Source: a bacterium
GTDB lineage: Bacteria > Patescibacteriota > Minisyncoccia > Phycocordibacterales > JAUSIJ01
Assembly (NCBI GenBank): GCA_030647855.1
Contig: JAUSIJ010000029.1
Location: 1-10,546, forward strand
Length of the DNA stretch: 10,546 nt
Direction: 5' to 3'
The position numbers and the translations under genes were made by a program. Every line of letters starts with the position of its first letter. Position 1 is the stretch's first letter. The notes beneath the pieces were generated by a model. The model was not told the DNA's origin, ran no database searches, and saw only the letters and a program-made list of their open reading frames with translations. Below, piece by piece: positions 1-5,935 of this stretch.

Positions 1-2
1 CG

Positions 3-1139
3 ATCATTGACGTAGTGGTTCTAGACTTTGAAGGCAACATGTCAAACTGGGTGCTCGGCAATCGCTGGCAAACTCCCGTGTATGAAGAGAGCAACTATTA
101 CGCCATCGAATCGGACCCTCGATTTGCCGAGGCGAAGCAGGAACTCATCGCTCTTGGCTATCCTGCCACAGATTCACTGCGTCCCGTTTGGGAATGGATC
201 GGAAAGGAGCACTATCTGATTTGGAATGAATTTGTTGGGAGGAGAGTAGCGGATTATCTCAACGAAGCGGTGTACGGACCCATCAAGAAGTACTATCCTG
301 ATGTAAAGTTTTCAAATTATAACTACGCCTACCACAGCAGCGCTTACCCCGTCCCTGATTTTCATGGCCACAAAGGCTACAAATATGGCACAGGGGCGCA
401 TGTTGGCACTCACCAGACTGCCTCACTTTACGGAGAGCTCGGTCAGGTCACCAAACAGAAACTCGATGGGGTGAATCTCTACGCCGCCACACCTTTCAAT
501 TCCTTCCGATTTGAACTGAACAAAGCGAGAGCTTCAATGCTTTCGTCCCTCGTACCGTATACGCCATGGTTTCCCAACAAAGAGTACTGGCAAAATCTCA
601 TGAACCAGTCGAACTTTTATCAGGAAATGATTCTTCATACCTTACTTAGCGGCGCTGATAATATCCTGTTCTGGAATCCGAAAACTTCTGAATCGTCAAC
701 TCCGGCGAGCGATAAGATCATGAATGATACAATAGCCGAGTTCAATGCCATCGCTGGCTTCTCCGACAAAAGAACCATCGTTACCGAATTGGTTCCATGG
801 GGTTCCGATTATGCTTTGAGCGGCATGCAGACGGGCGGCAAAACCGTGTGGCGATTCACTCCCGTCCTCGAAACCGGCGAAACAATTCAAGCCATGATCA
901 TTACCGAAAATCCAGTTACCGTGAAATCAAAGAGTCAGCAATTAGTATTTGAAAACGCCACAATTCACCGGCCTCAAGCGCCAGTGTCGGCCCAAGGAAT
1001 TTGGATCGTGCAGGAAGGCAACGCTGGGCACACCATACGGGAAAGATCGATCATAGATTATATTATTGCCCGGATCATCGACCAGGCGGCTCTCATACGC
1101 TTTGCCTTTGGTTTCATCCCTAACAGTTTATTCTGGTAA
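3..1139 (+). CDS. Partial gene, putative glycoside-hydrolase-like TIM-barrel protein (5' end outside window)
   Basis: The reading frame is open to the left edge, so the GTG at 15 is probably internal and the true N-terminus is missing; 378 residues are visible. The fragment begins with a hydrophobic strand ending in acidic residues (VVVLDFEGN). It continues with alternating helix and strand segments rich in Trp and Tyr, including YAATPFNS and GADNILFWNP. After about residue 260 comes a beta-rich section ending GIWIVQEG. That order, barrel strands with acidic ends followed by a beta sandwich, resembles large glycoside hydrolases, but I cannot assign a family or a catalytic pair. The last 40 or so residues (HTIRERSIIDYIIARIIDQ and on) are Ile/Phe-rich and do not look like the rest. 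A role in degrading or remodelling extracellular polysaccharide is inference from fold impression only. It converges on pyrE with a 63-base gap. Confidence 0.5.
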   Translation: MIDVVVLDFEGNMSNWVLGNRWQTPVYEESNYYAIESDPRFAEAKQELIALGYPATDSLRPVWEWIGKEHYLIWNEFVGRRVADYLNEAVYGPIKKYYPDVKFSNYNYAYHSSAYPVPDFHGHKGYKYGTGAHVGTHQTASLYGELGQVTKQKLDGVNLYAATPFNSFRFELNKARASMLSSLVPYTPWFPNKEYWQNLMNQSNFYQEMILHTLLSGADNILFWNPKTSESSTPASDKIMNDTIAEFNAIAGFSDKRTIVTELVPWGSDYALSGMQTGGKTVWRFTPVLETGETIQAMIITENPVTVKSKSQQLVFENATIHRPQAPVSAQGIWIVQEGNAGHTIRERSIIDYIIARIIDQAALIRFAFGFIPNSLFW

Positions 1140-1173
1140 TACTCTCTTCAGGCCAACAAGTCGAGCTAATAGA

Positions 1174-1199
1174 AAACGGCTAGCGAGTGCTAGCCGTTT
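1174..1199. terminator. Hairpin between convergent genes, likely bidirectional terminator
   Basis: AAACGGCTAGC (1174-1184) and GCTAGCCGTTT (1189-1199) form a perfect 11-bp stem with a GAGT loop. It lies between the stop of the partial plus-strand gene (1139) and the stop of pyrE (minus, 1203-1205), where both transcripts must end. The T tails are short on both strands (TTTT on the minus strand, TTT on the plus), so termination strength is uncertain. Confidence 0.65.
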
Positions 1200-1202
1200 G
1201 AA

Positions 1203-1871
1203 TTATGCCACTGACTTTTGTGCCGCAAGAAATTCTGCGCCATGCCCTACATCAGTGTTAATGGGCATGTGCATTGCACAGAGAGGGCAGGTTTCAGGAG
1301 GATACTTCATAAGATCGACGTCTTTTAGATCCGATGGTTCGAGAAGCGAAAACATCTCGTTGACTTCGAGGTCATGAGCCGTCACTCCGCCTCGGTTGCA
1401 AAGAGCCCCGACCAAGAGAACGGCACCTCCCGCCAGGCGGACTGCTTCGACGGTTTTCTTTGCAGAACCTCCCGAAGTGAGAACGTCCTCCACAACAAGA
1501 ACTCGCTTTCCCCGAACGAGCTTGTCATAGCCGCGCTTGAGAATGAAGTGATCGCCGTCTTTTTCGGCATAGAGCGCGAGTACATCTGTAAAAAGAATGT
1601 CGCTGCGAAAGCGGCTTAAGAAGTAAGCCACCCATTGCGAAAGTATGACCCCGCCAACCGCGGGAGCAACAACAATCTCGATATTTTTAACCCGTTGCAT
1701 GGCACGATGAGCGAGCTCTTCACAAACGCTCGCGGTCGCCCTACTGTACGGGTAGAGAGCGTCCTTGTTGATATAGGACGCACCATGCTGGCCTGAGGCG
1801 TAAACCACATGACTGTTGGTAACGATTGTCTTCAGATCCATGAGCAGTTTTTTAACTGTCTCTGCTTTCAT
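1203..1871 (-). CDS. pyrE: Orotate phosphoribosyltransferase
   Basis: It catalyses orotate + PRPP to orotidine 5'-monophosphate, the fifth step of UMP synthesis, in the cytoplasm. The 222-residue protein has the PRPP-binding loop VLVVEDVLTSGGS at residues 124-136. Earlier it has a YASGQHGASYINKDALY segment and the AVGGVIL strand-turn, as in OPRT. The C-terminus carries YPPETCPLC (190-198), the Cys-x-x-Cys tail I recall from the Thermus-type PyrE subfamily. An upstream ATG at 1904 would overlap pyrF. I chose 1871 because AGGAG lies about 8 bases before it and the protein then starts at the usual place. It is 13 bases downstream of the pyrF stop, so the two are co-transcribed and catalyse consecutive steps. 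The family assignment is firm. The tail resemblance to the Thermus type is from memory. Confidence 0.95.
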   Translation of the reverse strand: MKAETVKKLLMDLKTIVTNSHVVYASGQHGASYINKDALYPYSRATASVCEELAHRAMQRVKNIEIVVAPAVGGVILSQWVAYFLSRFRSDILFTDVLALYAEKDGDHFILKRGYDKLVRGKRVLVVEDVLTSGGSAKKTVEAVRLAGGAVLLVGALCNRGGVTAHDLEVNEMFSLLEPSDLKDVDLMKYPPETCPLCAMHMPINTDVGHGAEFLAAQKSVA

Positions 1872-1884
1872 TTTTAAGCTCCTA

Positions 1885-2628
1885 TCAAAGACTGGCGATC
1901 TCATCGTAGATCCTTTTCACAGCATCGACAGGTGTGCCTACCTCCCGCGGAGGTTCGGTAATCGGACGCCCGATCACCAATGCTGTGGCTCCCGCTTTGA
2001 TTGCTTCGGCGGGGGTCATCACTCGCTTCTGATCTCCCTTGGCCGCCCAGGAAGGACGAACGCCCGGCGTCACTTTCATAAATGCAAAGTTACGCAGGAT
2101 TATGAGTTCCTGCGGAGAACAAATGACACCGTCCACTCCTGATCCTTTGGCAAGAAGCGACATCCGGTTTACAAGCGAGAGCATGTAGTGGCTAAGATCA
2201 GCTTCCTCATAACTCTCAAAACTTTTGACGCCGGGCCAGCAAGCAGCATAGCCCATGCTGTAGACATCTTCCACTGAAAGAGAGGTGAGAACGGTTACCG
2301 CCAGAACTTTGGCGAAACCTTTGTTGTCGACGGCGGCGAGCATGGCCTCTCTGCCGCATGAGACGTGGACGTTGAACATATGGACACCGAGATCAGAAAT
2401 CACCTTCGATGCCCTACCGACTGTGTTCGGAATATCCGAGAATTTGCCGTCGTAAAAGACTTTGCCACCGAGATCATGAATAAATTTCACGACCTTCGGA
2501 GCGCCGACAGCAGTTGCGAGCTCGAGGCCCACTTTAAAGCACGAAACATGCTCTGAAAGTGACTCAACCAAAGGCCGTGCTTCCTCAAGACTTGAGACAT
2601 CAAGAGCAACGATAATTTTGTCCTTCAT
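1885..2628 (-). CDS. pyrF: Orotidine 5'-phosphate decarboxylase
   Basis: It decarboxylates OMP to UMP, the last step of pyrimidine nucleotide synthesis. The 247-residue protein shows the family's catalytic D-x-K-x-x-D motif as YDGKFSDIPNTV (Asp60, Lys62, Asp65). It also has Asp10 in IIVALDVSS, Lys32 in FKVGLE, and the phosphate-gripping segments VTPGVRP (186-192) and IGRPIT (219-224). The length is within the normal range. The ATG at 2628 is preceded by AAGGAG about 8 bases away. It leads a two-gene pyrF-pyrE unit transcribed leftward, divergent from cfa. No other pyrimidine genes are visible, so the window alone does not show whether orotate is made or imported. Confidence is high because both motif and context fit. 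Confidence 0.96.
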   Translation of the reverse strand: MKDKIIVALDVSSLEEARPLVESLSEHVSCFKVGLELATAVGAPKVVKFIHDLGGKVFYDGKFSDIPNTVGRASKVISDLGVHMFNVHVSCGREAMLAAVDNKGFAKVLAVTVLTSLSVEDVYSMGYAACWPGVKSFESYEEADLSHYMLSLVNRMSLLAKGSGVDGVICSPQELIILRNFAFMKVTPGVRPSWAAKGDQKRVMTPAEAIKAGATALVIGRPITEPPREVGTPVDAVKRIYDEIASL

Positions 2629-2668
2629 TCGAAGGCTCCTTTCTCAATGATCAAAACTCTGCTGTTAC

Positions 2669-2695
2669 CCTATAGATTATTAGAAATAAAGTCAA
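2669..2695 (-). promoter_or_regulatory. Candidate pyrF promoter
   Basis: On the minus strand, TTGACT (2695-2690) and TATAGG (2674-2669) are separated by 15 bases, shorter than the ideal 17. They lie 41-67 bases upstream of the pyrF ATG. The -35 is one arm of a small dyad (GTCAAA...TTTGAC) whose other arm holds a TTGACA reading toward cfa. Confidence 0.35.
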
Positions 2696-2703
2696 AGCAC
2701 TAT

Positions 2704-2736
2704 TTGACATACCTGACAAAAGGATTAGCTTATAGT
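2704..2736 (+). promoter_or_regulatory. Candidate cfa promoter region
   Basis: A perfect TTGACA is at 2704-2709 and a TATAGT at 2731-2736, but the spacing is 21 bases, so the pairing is doubtful. An alternative is CTGACA (2713-2718) with TAGACA (2737-2742) at 18 bases. The region is the only upstream space for cfa, which has AAGGAG at 2756-2761 five bases before its ATG at 2766. Confidence 0.3.
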
Positions 2737-2765
2737 TAGACATTTCCCCAACAGAAAGGAGAGTC

Positions 2766-3914
2766 ATGCTCTTTAAAATATCAGAAAGGGTTGAGAATTT
2801 TCTCAATCATGCTGTTACCCCAAATGGCTCCAATGCTTGGGATCCGCAGGTCAAGTACCCGGATAAATTTTACCGAGCGATCGCTAGTCAAGGCATGCTT
2901 GGCCTTGGTGACGCCTACGTCGAAGGTCTCTGGGAATGCGAAGATCTGGCCGGTTTCTTCTACCGAGCCGTCCGAGCGGGTCTTCTTGAAGCGCTTGCTT
3001 CTGCTCTGCCAATGCGGCTCATGAGATTGAAGTTTGCTCTCACCAATCCGCAGAATATGCTCAAGGCAAAACGTAACGCCTACGCTCACTACAGCAGAGG
3101 CAACGAGCTTTTCGAGGCCATGCTTGATCCCCGGCTCACCTATAGCTGCGCGCTCTGGAAAAACCCGATAGATCTTGACGACGACGAAACGCTGGACGAC
3201 GCCCAGAACCGGAAGCTTGATCTCATCTGCCGAAAGCTTAAACTTGAGCGCCGGACAAAGGTACTCGAACTTGGTTGCGGCTGGGGCAGTTTGGCCGGTT
3301 ATGCCGCGGAGAAATATGCTGCCAACGTTATGGGAATTACGCCAGTCCAAGAGCAGGTGGAATATGCGGCTAACCGATATCGGTACCTGCCAGTCAAAAT
3401 CGCCCAGGCTGATTACAGAGAAATGAGCGATGCCAGCAGTAAATTTGACTGTGTCGTCTCGGTCGGAATGTTTGAGCATGTCGGCAAGAAGAATCGGAAA
3501 GCCTACATGGATACCGTAAACCGATGCCTCTTCCGTGATGGCATTTCCTTGATCCATTGCTTCGGCCGAAGCGATCCAGGTGTCCCTCTCGTTGACACCT
3601 GGACCGAGCGCTACATTTTCCCGGGAGGTTACTTGCCGACCATCGCCGAAATTGCGGCAGCCGCGGAGGAGCATTTTAACATCGTGGATCTCCAGGAACT
3701 TGGCCGTCATTACGACAAGACACTCATTCACTGGTGCAGAAACTTTGAGGCTGCGTGGAACAGCTTACGAAACGAGTATGACGAGCGGTTCAGGAGGATG
3801 TGGCGATATTATCTCCTCTCCGCCGCCGGTGTTTTCCGGGCTCGCAAGCTCCAACTCTGGCAGATCGTATTGGTGAAGAAGGGGTCAGAACTTCTGTACG
3901 AACCAGTGCGCTAG
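2766..3914 (+). CDS. cfa: Cyclopropane-fatty-acyl-phospholipid synthase
   Basis: It transfers a methylene group from S-adenosylmethionine to cis double bonds of membrane phospholipid acyl chains. At 382 residues it has the same length as the E. coli enzyme. It has an N-terminal lipid-binding part (about 1-105), then HYSRGNELFEAMLDPRLTYS and a class I methyltransferase domain with VLELGCGWG at 166-174. The bicarbonate and active-site residues known for E. coli Cfa (Cys139, Glu239, His266, Tyr317) have equivalents here in YSCALW (Cys128), MFEHVG (Glu237), LIHCFGR (His264) and GRHYDKT (Tyr316), so the enzyme looks active. ERYIFPGGYLP (281-291) is another family signature. The start is supported by AAGGAG five bases upstream. 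The gene stands alone between the divergent pyrF and a terminator. Some homologues make other methylated lipids, so the exact product is not fixed by sequence. Confidence 0.94.
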   Translation: MLFKISERVENFLNHAVTPNGSNAWDPQVKYPDKFYRAIASQGMLGLGDAYVEGLWECEDLAGFFYRAVRAGLLEALASALPMRLMRLKFALTNPQNMLKAKRNAYAHYSRGNELFEAMLDPRLTYSCALWKNPIDLDDDETLDDAQNRKLDLICRKLKLERRTKVLELGCGWGSLAGYAAEKYAANVMGITPVQEQVEYAANRYRYLPVKIAQADYREMSDASSKFDCVVSVGMFEHVGKKNRKAYMDTVNRCLFRDGISLIHCFGRSDPGVPLVDTWTERYIFPGGYLPTIAEIAAAAEEHFNIVDLQELGRHYDKTLIHWCRNFEAAWNSLRNEYDERFRRMWRYYLLSAAGVFRARKLQLWQIVLVKKGSELLYEPVR

Positions 3915-3953
3915 TGTTTCAAAACCAAAACAAAAAAGGTCACAAAATAAATC

Positions 3954-3979
3954 AAGAGAGCCTGACCAGCTCTCTTTTT
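3954..3979 (+). terminator. Intrinsic terminator of cfa
   Basis: AAGAGAGC (3954-3961) pairs with GCTCTCTT (3969-3976) around a 7-base loop and runs into T5 at 3975-3979, 40 bases after the cfa stop. It also separates cfa from the opposing tRNA cluster. Confidence 0.85.
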
Positions 3980-3996
3980 ATCGCAGTTCTTTTTAC

Positions 3997-4072
3997 TGGT
4001 GGGCGATGCAGGACTCGAACCTGCGACCTTCCCGGTGTAAACGGGTTGCTCTACCAACTGAGCTAATCGCCC
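3997..4072 (-). tRNA. tRNA-Val (anticodon UAC)
   Basis: The minus strand folds as a complete cloverleaf. The acceptor GGGCGAT/ATCGCCC, D arm GCTC..GAGC with AGTTGGTA loop, and T arm GCAGG-TTCGAGT-CCTGC are all present. The anticodon loop TTTACAC puts UAC at 4039-4037. The first anticodon-stem pair is an A-A mismatch. The 3' CCA is encoded (3999-3997), unlike in the Arg(CCG), Arg(UCU) and Ser genes of this window. Confidence 0.95.
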
Positions 4073-4116
4073 AAAAAATGGCTACTGCCAAATATTAACA
4101 GACTTAAAAAAAATTG

Positions 4117-4252
4117 TCCCCTCGCCAGGACGCTTCGCTATCTCACTCTTTGGAAACCCACGGTTTTCCAACGCTTCGCTGCCTTCCTCCACGGGAGACC
4201 AGATGTTCTCCCGAACCCTCTCTATTCGATTCAAAGCTCGGCTCACTATCGT
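4117..4252 (-). repeat. tRNA-tail-flanked element: direct repeat of tRNA-Arg(CCG) 3' end plus two-hairpin unit (copy 1)
   Basis: TCCCCTCGCCAGGA occurs exactly at 4117-4130 and at 4253-4266, where it is the acceptor and T-stem end of tRNA-Arg(CCG). The 122 bases between hold a two-hairpin unit. Stem B is TTGGAAACC (4150-4158) with GGTTTTCCAA (4162-4171). Stem A is CGGGAGA (4192-4198) with TCTCCCG (4207-4213). The linker between them contains CGCTTCGCT and TCCTCCACGGG. A second CGCTTCGCT lies at 4131-4139. The same two-stem layout recurs at 9721-9794. I see no coding capacity; the nature of the element is unknown. Confidence 0.7.
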
Positions 4253-4324
4253 TCCCCTCGCCAGGAATCGAACCTGGATCACGAGCTTCGGAGGCCCGCG
4301 TTTTATCCATTAAACTACGAGGAG
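4253..4324 (-). tRNA. tRNA-Arg (anticodon CCG)
   Basis: Cloverleaf on the minus strand: acceptor CTCCTCG/CGAGGGG (one T-G pair), D arm GTTT..AAAC with loop AATGGATA, and anticodon loop CTCCGAA giving CCG at 4291-4289, which reads CGG. The T arm is CCAGG-TTCGATT-CCTGG. The D loop carries the A20 expected of arginine tRNAs. The discriminator base is A and CCA is not encoded. Its 3' end is duplicated 136 bases downstream. Confidence 0.95.
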
Positions 4325-4395
4325 TTTTCCATTTCGTTTCTCGTGACGCCACACTTCTCAAAGCGGCGGCTTACCCGCCCGCCTGACGTGCCTTG

Positions 4396-4467
4396 CGTCC
4401 CCACCAGGAGTCGAACCCGGATCAACGCCTTAGAAGAGCGCTGCTCTATCCATTGAGCTATGGGGAC
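4396..4467 (-). tRNA. tRNA-Arg (anticodon UCU)
   Basis: Cloverleaf on the minus strand: acceptor GTCCCCA/TGGGGAC, D arm GCTC..GAGC with AATGGATA, and anticodon loop CTTCTAA giving UCU at 4434-4432, which reads AGA. The T arm is CCGGG-TTCGACT-CCTGG with one G-T pair. The discriminator is G and CCA is not encoded. It is 71 bases upstream of tRNA-Arg(CCG) in the same direction. Confidence 0.95.
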
Positions 4468-4489
4468 AATTGTCAGTCAAGTCGGGCGG

Positions 4490-4523
4490 GGAAGTCCCAA
4501 GTTTTCCATTAAACTGCAAGGGC
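4490..4523 (-). pseudogene. Truncated tRNA-Gly-like fragment (5' half)
   Basis: On the minus strand the sequence reads like the 5' half of a tRNA. A 7-base acceptor strand GCCCTTG is followed by CA, a D arm GTTT-AATGGA-AAAC, a T, an anticodon stem strand TGGGA and a loop start CTTCC that would place UCC (Gly) at 34-36. The expected 3' half is absent: the sequence turns to CCGCCCGACTTGACTG and then meets tRNA-Arg(UCU). The GGGA/TCCC dyad at the junction could mean partial coincidence, but the D-arm match to the neighbouring Arg tRNA is striking. It is not a functional tRNA as it stands. Confidence 0.45.
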
Positions 4524-4549
4524 CCGCTTTTCCCGACCTTGGCCCAAAA

Positions 4550-4578
4550 ATGATACCAGTATTATCTGGAAGGATCAA
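4550..4578 (-). promoter_or_regulatory. Candidate promoter for the tRNA cluster
   Basis: On the minus strand TTGATC (4578-4573) and TATCAT (4555-4550) have the ideal 17-base spacing. It overlaps the last codons of the preceding membrane-protein gene (stop at 4562-4564) and would start transcripts near 4543, before the tRNA-Gly-like fragment and the three tRNAs. A weak stem CCAG/CTGG (4556-4569) sits inside the spacer. Confidence 0.4.
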
Positions 4579-4864
4579 TGCTCCGCAGCGGCGCGGCAAG
4601 AATACTTTTCATTCGCTCATCCTTCACTCGGTAAAACTCGAGTGTTTCTTCGAGCACTTTCAAATCTATGCTACGAGTACTGGCAGTCTCTCTATTCTCC
4701 CCGATAAAAAATTCCCCGCTTTGAATCTTCCAGAAAAGATAGAGATGCCAGCCAATATTGACGACATTTAAAAGAAAAAAAATGAGAAGCAAGACAAGCC
4801 ACTGCCTGCTACCGCGAGCGCGCTTCGATATGCGAAATTTTGTAAATAAATTTTTCAGATTCAT
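4562..4864 (-). CDS. Small single-pass membrane protein at the end of the pil operon
   Basis: This 100-residue protein is not one I recognise. It starts with a strongly basic segment (LFTKFRISKRARGSRQ), has one transmembrane helix at about residues 22-45 (WLVLLLIFFLLNVVNIGWHL), and ends in a polar, partly helical tail of about 55 residues, probably outside the membrane by the positive-inside rule. Its ATG overlaps the PilO stop by 4 bases (ATGA), which indicates translational coupling. That position and the PilN/PilO-like topology suggest an extra inner-membrane component of the type IV pilus alignment complex, in the place where pilP lies in Proteobacteria. I see no lipobox or PilP-like beta domain, so I would not call it PilP. 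Confidence 0.75.
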   Translation of the reverse strand: MNLKNLFTKFRISKRARGSRQWLVLLLIFFLLNVVNIGWHLYLFWKIQSGEFFIGENRETASTRSIDLKVLEETLEFYRVKDERMKSILAAPLRSIDPSR

Positions 4865-5385
4865 AATGTGGGAATTGTCATTTTATAGCTCCCGCGCCAC
4901 GATCTCTCCCCGTCGGAGGAGCCCGTGGTTTCAACCATGATATCGGCAAATTCTACTTTATATGGAATGCTGCCGAGAAGCGCCGTAAACTGAAAAACTT
5001 CATTCCATGTCCCGCCGACCTCCACATCCATCCTGAAGAGACCGGCTGCGACCGCGGTGAGCCCCTCTTCGAGGTCAGCAGACCTGAGTGTAAGCCCGAC
5101 GCCACTCCTACGAGCCAAGTTTTCGATAAACTCGATGAACGGAACGAGGTTATCCTTAGAAAAAATATGCTGTACTAATCGAGCTCGCTCCGCTTCCGTT
5201 TCCAAAATAATCGCCTTCAGTGCGAGCCCTTTCTCTTCGCGATCGCGGAGCGTTTCGATTTCGCTGCTAATGTTAGAAACTTGTAGATTCATCGAGCGAA
5301 TATAAAGAAAGACCCCACTATATATCGCGAGTACAACCATGTTGAGGAGCACCAGTATGAGCAATGTTTTTTTTGTGTGCTGCAT
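4861..5385 (-). CDS. pilO: PilO-like type IV pilus inner-membrane protein
   Basis: It is a probable component of the PilM-PilN-PilO complex that links the pilus motor and platform in the cytoplasmic membrane. The 174-residue protein has a short N-terminus, one transmembrane helix at about 7-29, a coiled-coil stretch at about 33-72 (IETLRDREEKGLALKA and on), and a C-terminal alpha-beta domain. Within that domain PFIEFIENLARRSGV and MDVEVGGTWNEVFQF with LGSIPYKVEF match the usual PilO pattern of ferredoxin-like fold strands. It follows pilN with a one-base gap and overlaps the next gene by 4 bases. The short length fits CPR versions. The assignment rests on topology, position and pattern rather than a catalytic motif. 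Confidence 0.82.
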   Translation of the reverse strand: MQHTKKTLLILVLLNMVVLAIYSGVFLYIRSMNLQVSNISSEIETLRDREEKGLALKAIILETEAERARLVQHIFSKDNLVPFIEFIENLARRSGVGLTLRSADLEEGLTAVAAGLFRMDVEVGGTWNEVFQFTALLGSIPYKVEFADIMVETTGSSDGERSWRGSYKMTIPTL

Positions 5386-5386
5386 A

Positions 5387-5935
5387 TCAGAAAATGCCTT
5401 GGATTCGAATGGAAAAATCTATATTACTATCCTTGGTGAAGTTTGAAACGGGCAATTCGACATCAGTGAAAATTTTTTCTCGCTTGAGCGATTGTACAAA
5501 TGAAAGAAGCATGGAACGAGTAGCTGACGAGCCGGTCACAAAAAATTCGCGCGGCTCACTACCTGTTAAATGGAAACCTGTAATTTTTATGCCACTCGGT
5601 TTGTGGCCAAGCACTGTCCGAACGAGTTCATCGGCATAGAGCAAAGTGTAAGTTGGTCGTAAAATTCCTATCTGTGCATTCGCTTTTGTTACTGTCGCCT
5701 CAAGTTCCTCGTAGCCGACTGCTTTGGCCGTCGCAAGATGCTCGGTCTTCCGAGCTTCCTCGAGTCTCCCCTCGGCAATGTCGAGACGAACCCTTGAAAG
5801 AATAAGTGTAGGGACCAAGAACAAAGCGGCCACGAAAAGCGCGGCGAGAAGCAACACGAGCGCTATCGACATCAGTCGGAGATAATACTCACGTTCGAGC
5901 AATTTTTTTTGTTCAGACGAAAGAAGATTAAGCAT
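5387..5935 (-). CDS. pilN: PilN-like type IV pilus assembly protein
   Basis: It is the inner-membrane partner that binds PilM through its cytoplasmic N-terminus and PilO through its outer domain. I chose the ATG at 5935, which gives MLNLLSSEQ, close to the INLLP motif with which PilN docks into PilM. The frame also has an ATG at 6043, but that would lie deep inside pilM. The 182-residue protein has a transmembrane helix at about 22-46, a coiled-coil linker rich in Glu, Arg and Ala (50-85), and a C-terminal domain ending in VELPVSNFTKDSNIDFSIRI. The start overlaps the end of pilM by 8 bases. The order pilM-pilN-pilO is the canonical one. The weak spot is the lack of a strong ribosome binding site, as expected for coupled genes. 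Confidence 0.87.
   Translation of the reverse strand: MLNLLSSEQKKLLEREYYLRLMSIALVLLLAALFVAALFLVPTLILSRVRLDIAEGRLEEARKTEHLATAKAVGYEELEATVTKANAQIGILRPTYTLLYADELVRTVLGHKPSGIKITGFHLTGSEPREFFVTGSSATRSMLLSFVQSLKREKIFTDVELPVSNFTKDSNIDFSIRIQGIF

Noticed and set aside
2781..3731. Long open frame on the minus strand opposite cfa (316 codons)
   Set aside because: It is fully antisense to a well-conserved gene, has no recognisable domains, and arises from codon bias of the real frame.
4117..4266. The spaced repeats near the tRNAs as a CRISPR array
   Set aside because: Only two direct copies, spacing of 122 bases, and one copy is part of a tRNA; no cas genes in the window.
4082..4386. Short open frames running across the tRNA-Arg(CCG) region on both strands
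   Set aside because: They read through a tRNA gene and hairpins and have no protein-like sequence.
4112..4471. A 10-base inverted repeat (AATTGTCCCC at 4112-4121, GGGGACAATT at 4462-4471) around the two Arg tRNAs, as possible ends of a mobile element
   Set aside because: Six bases of the right arm belong to a tRNA acceptor, the left arm overlaps a tRNA-tail repeat, and there is no transposase or target-site duplication, so chance plus tRNA similarity explains it.
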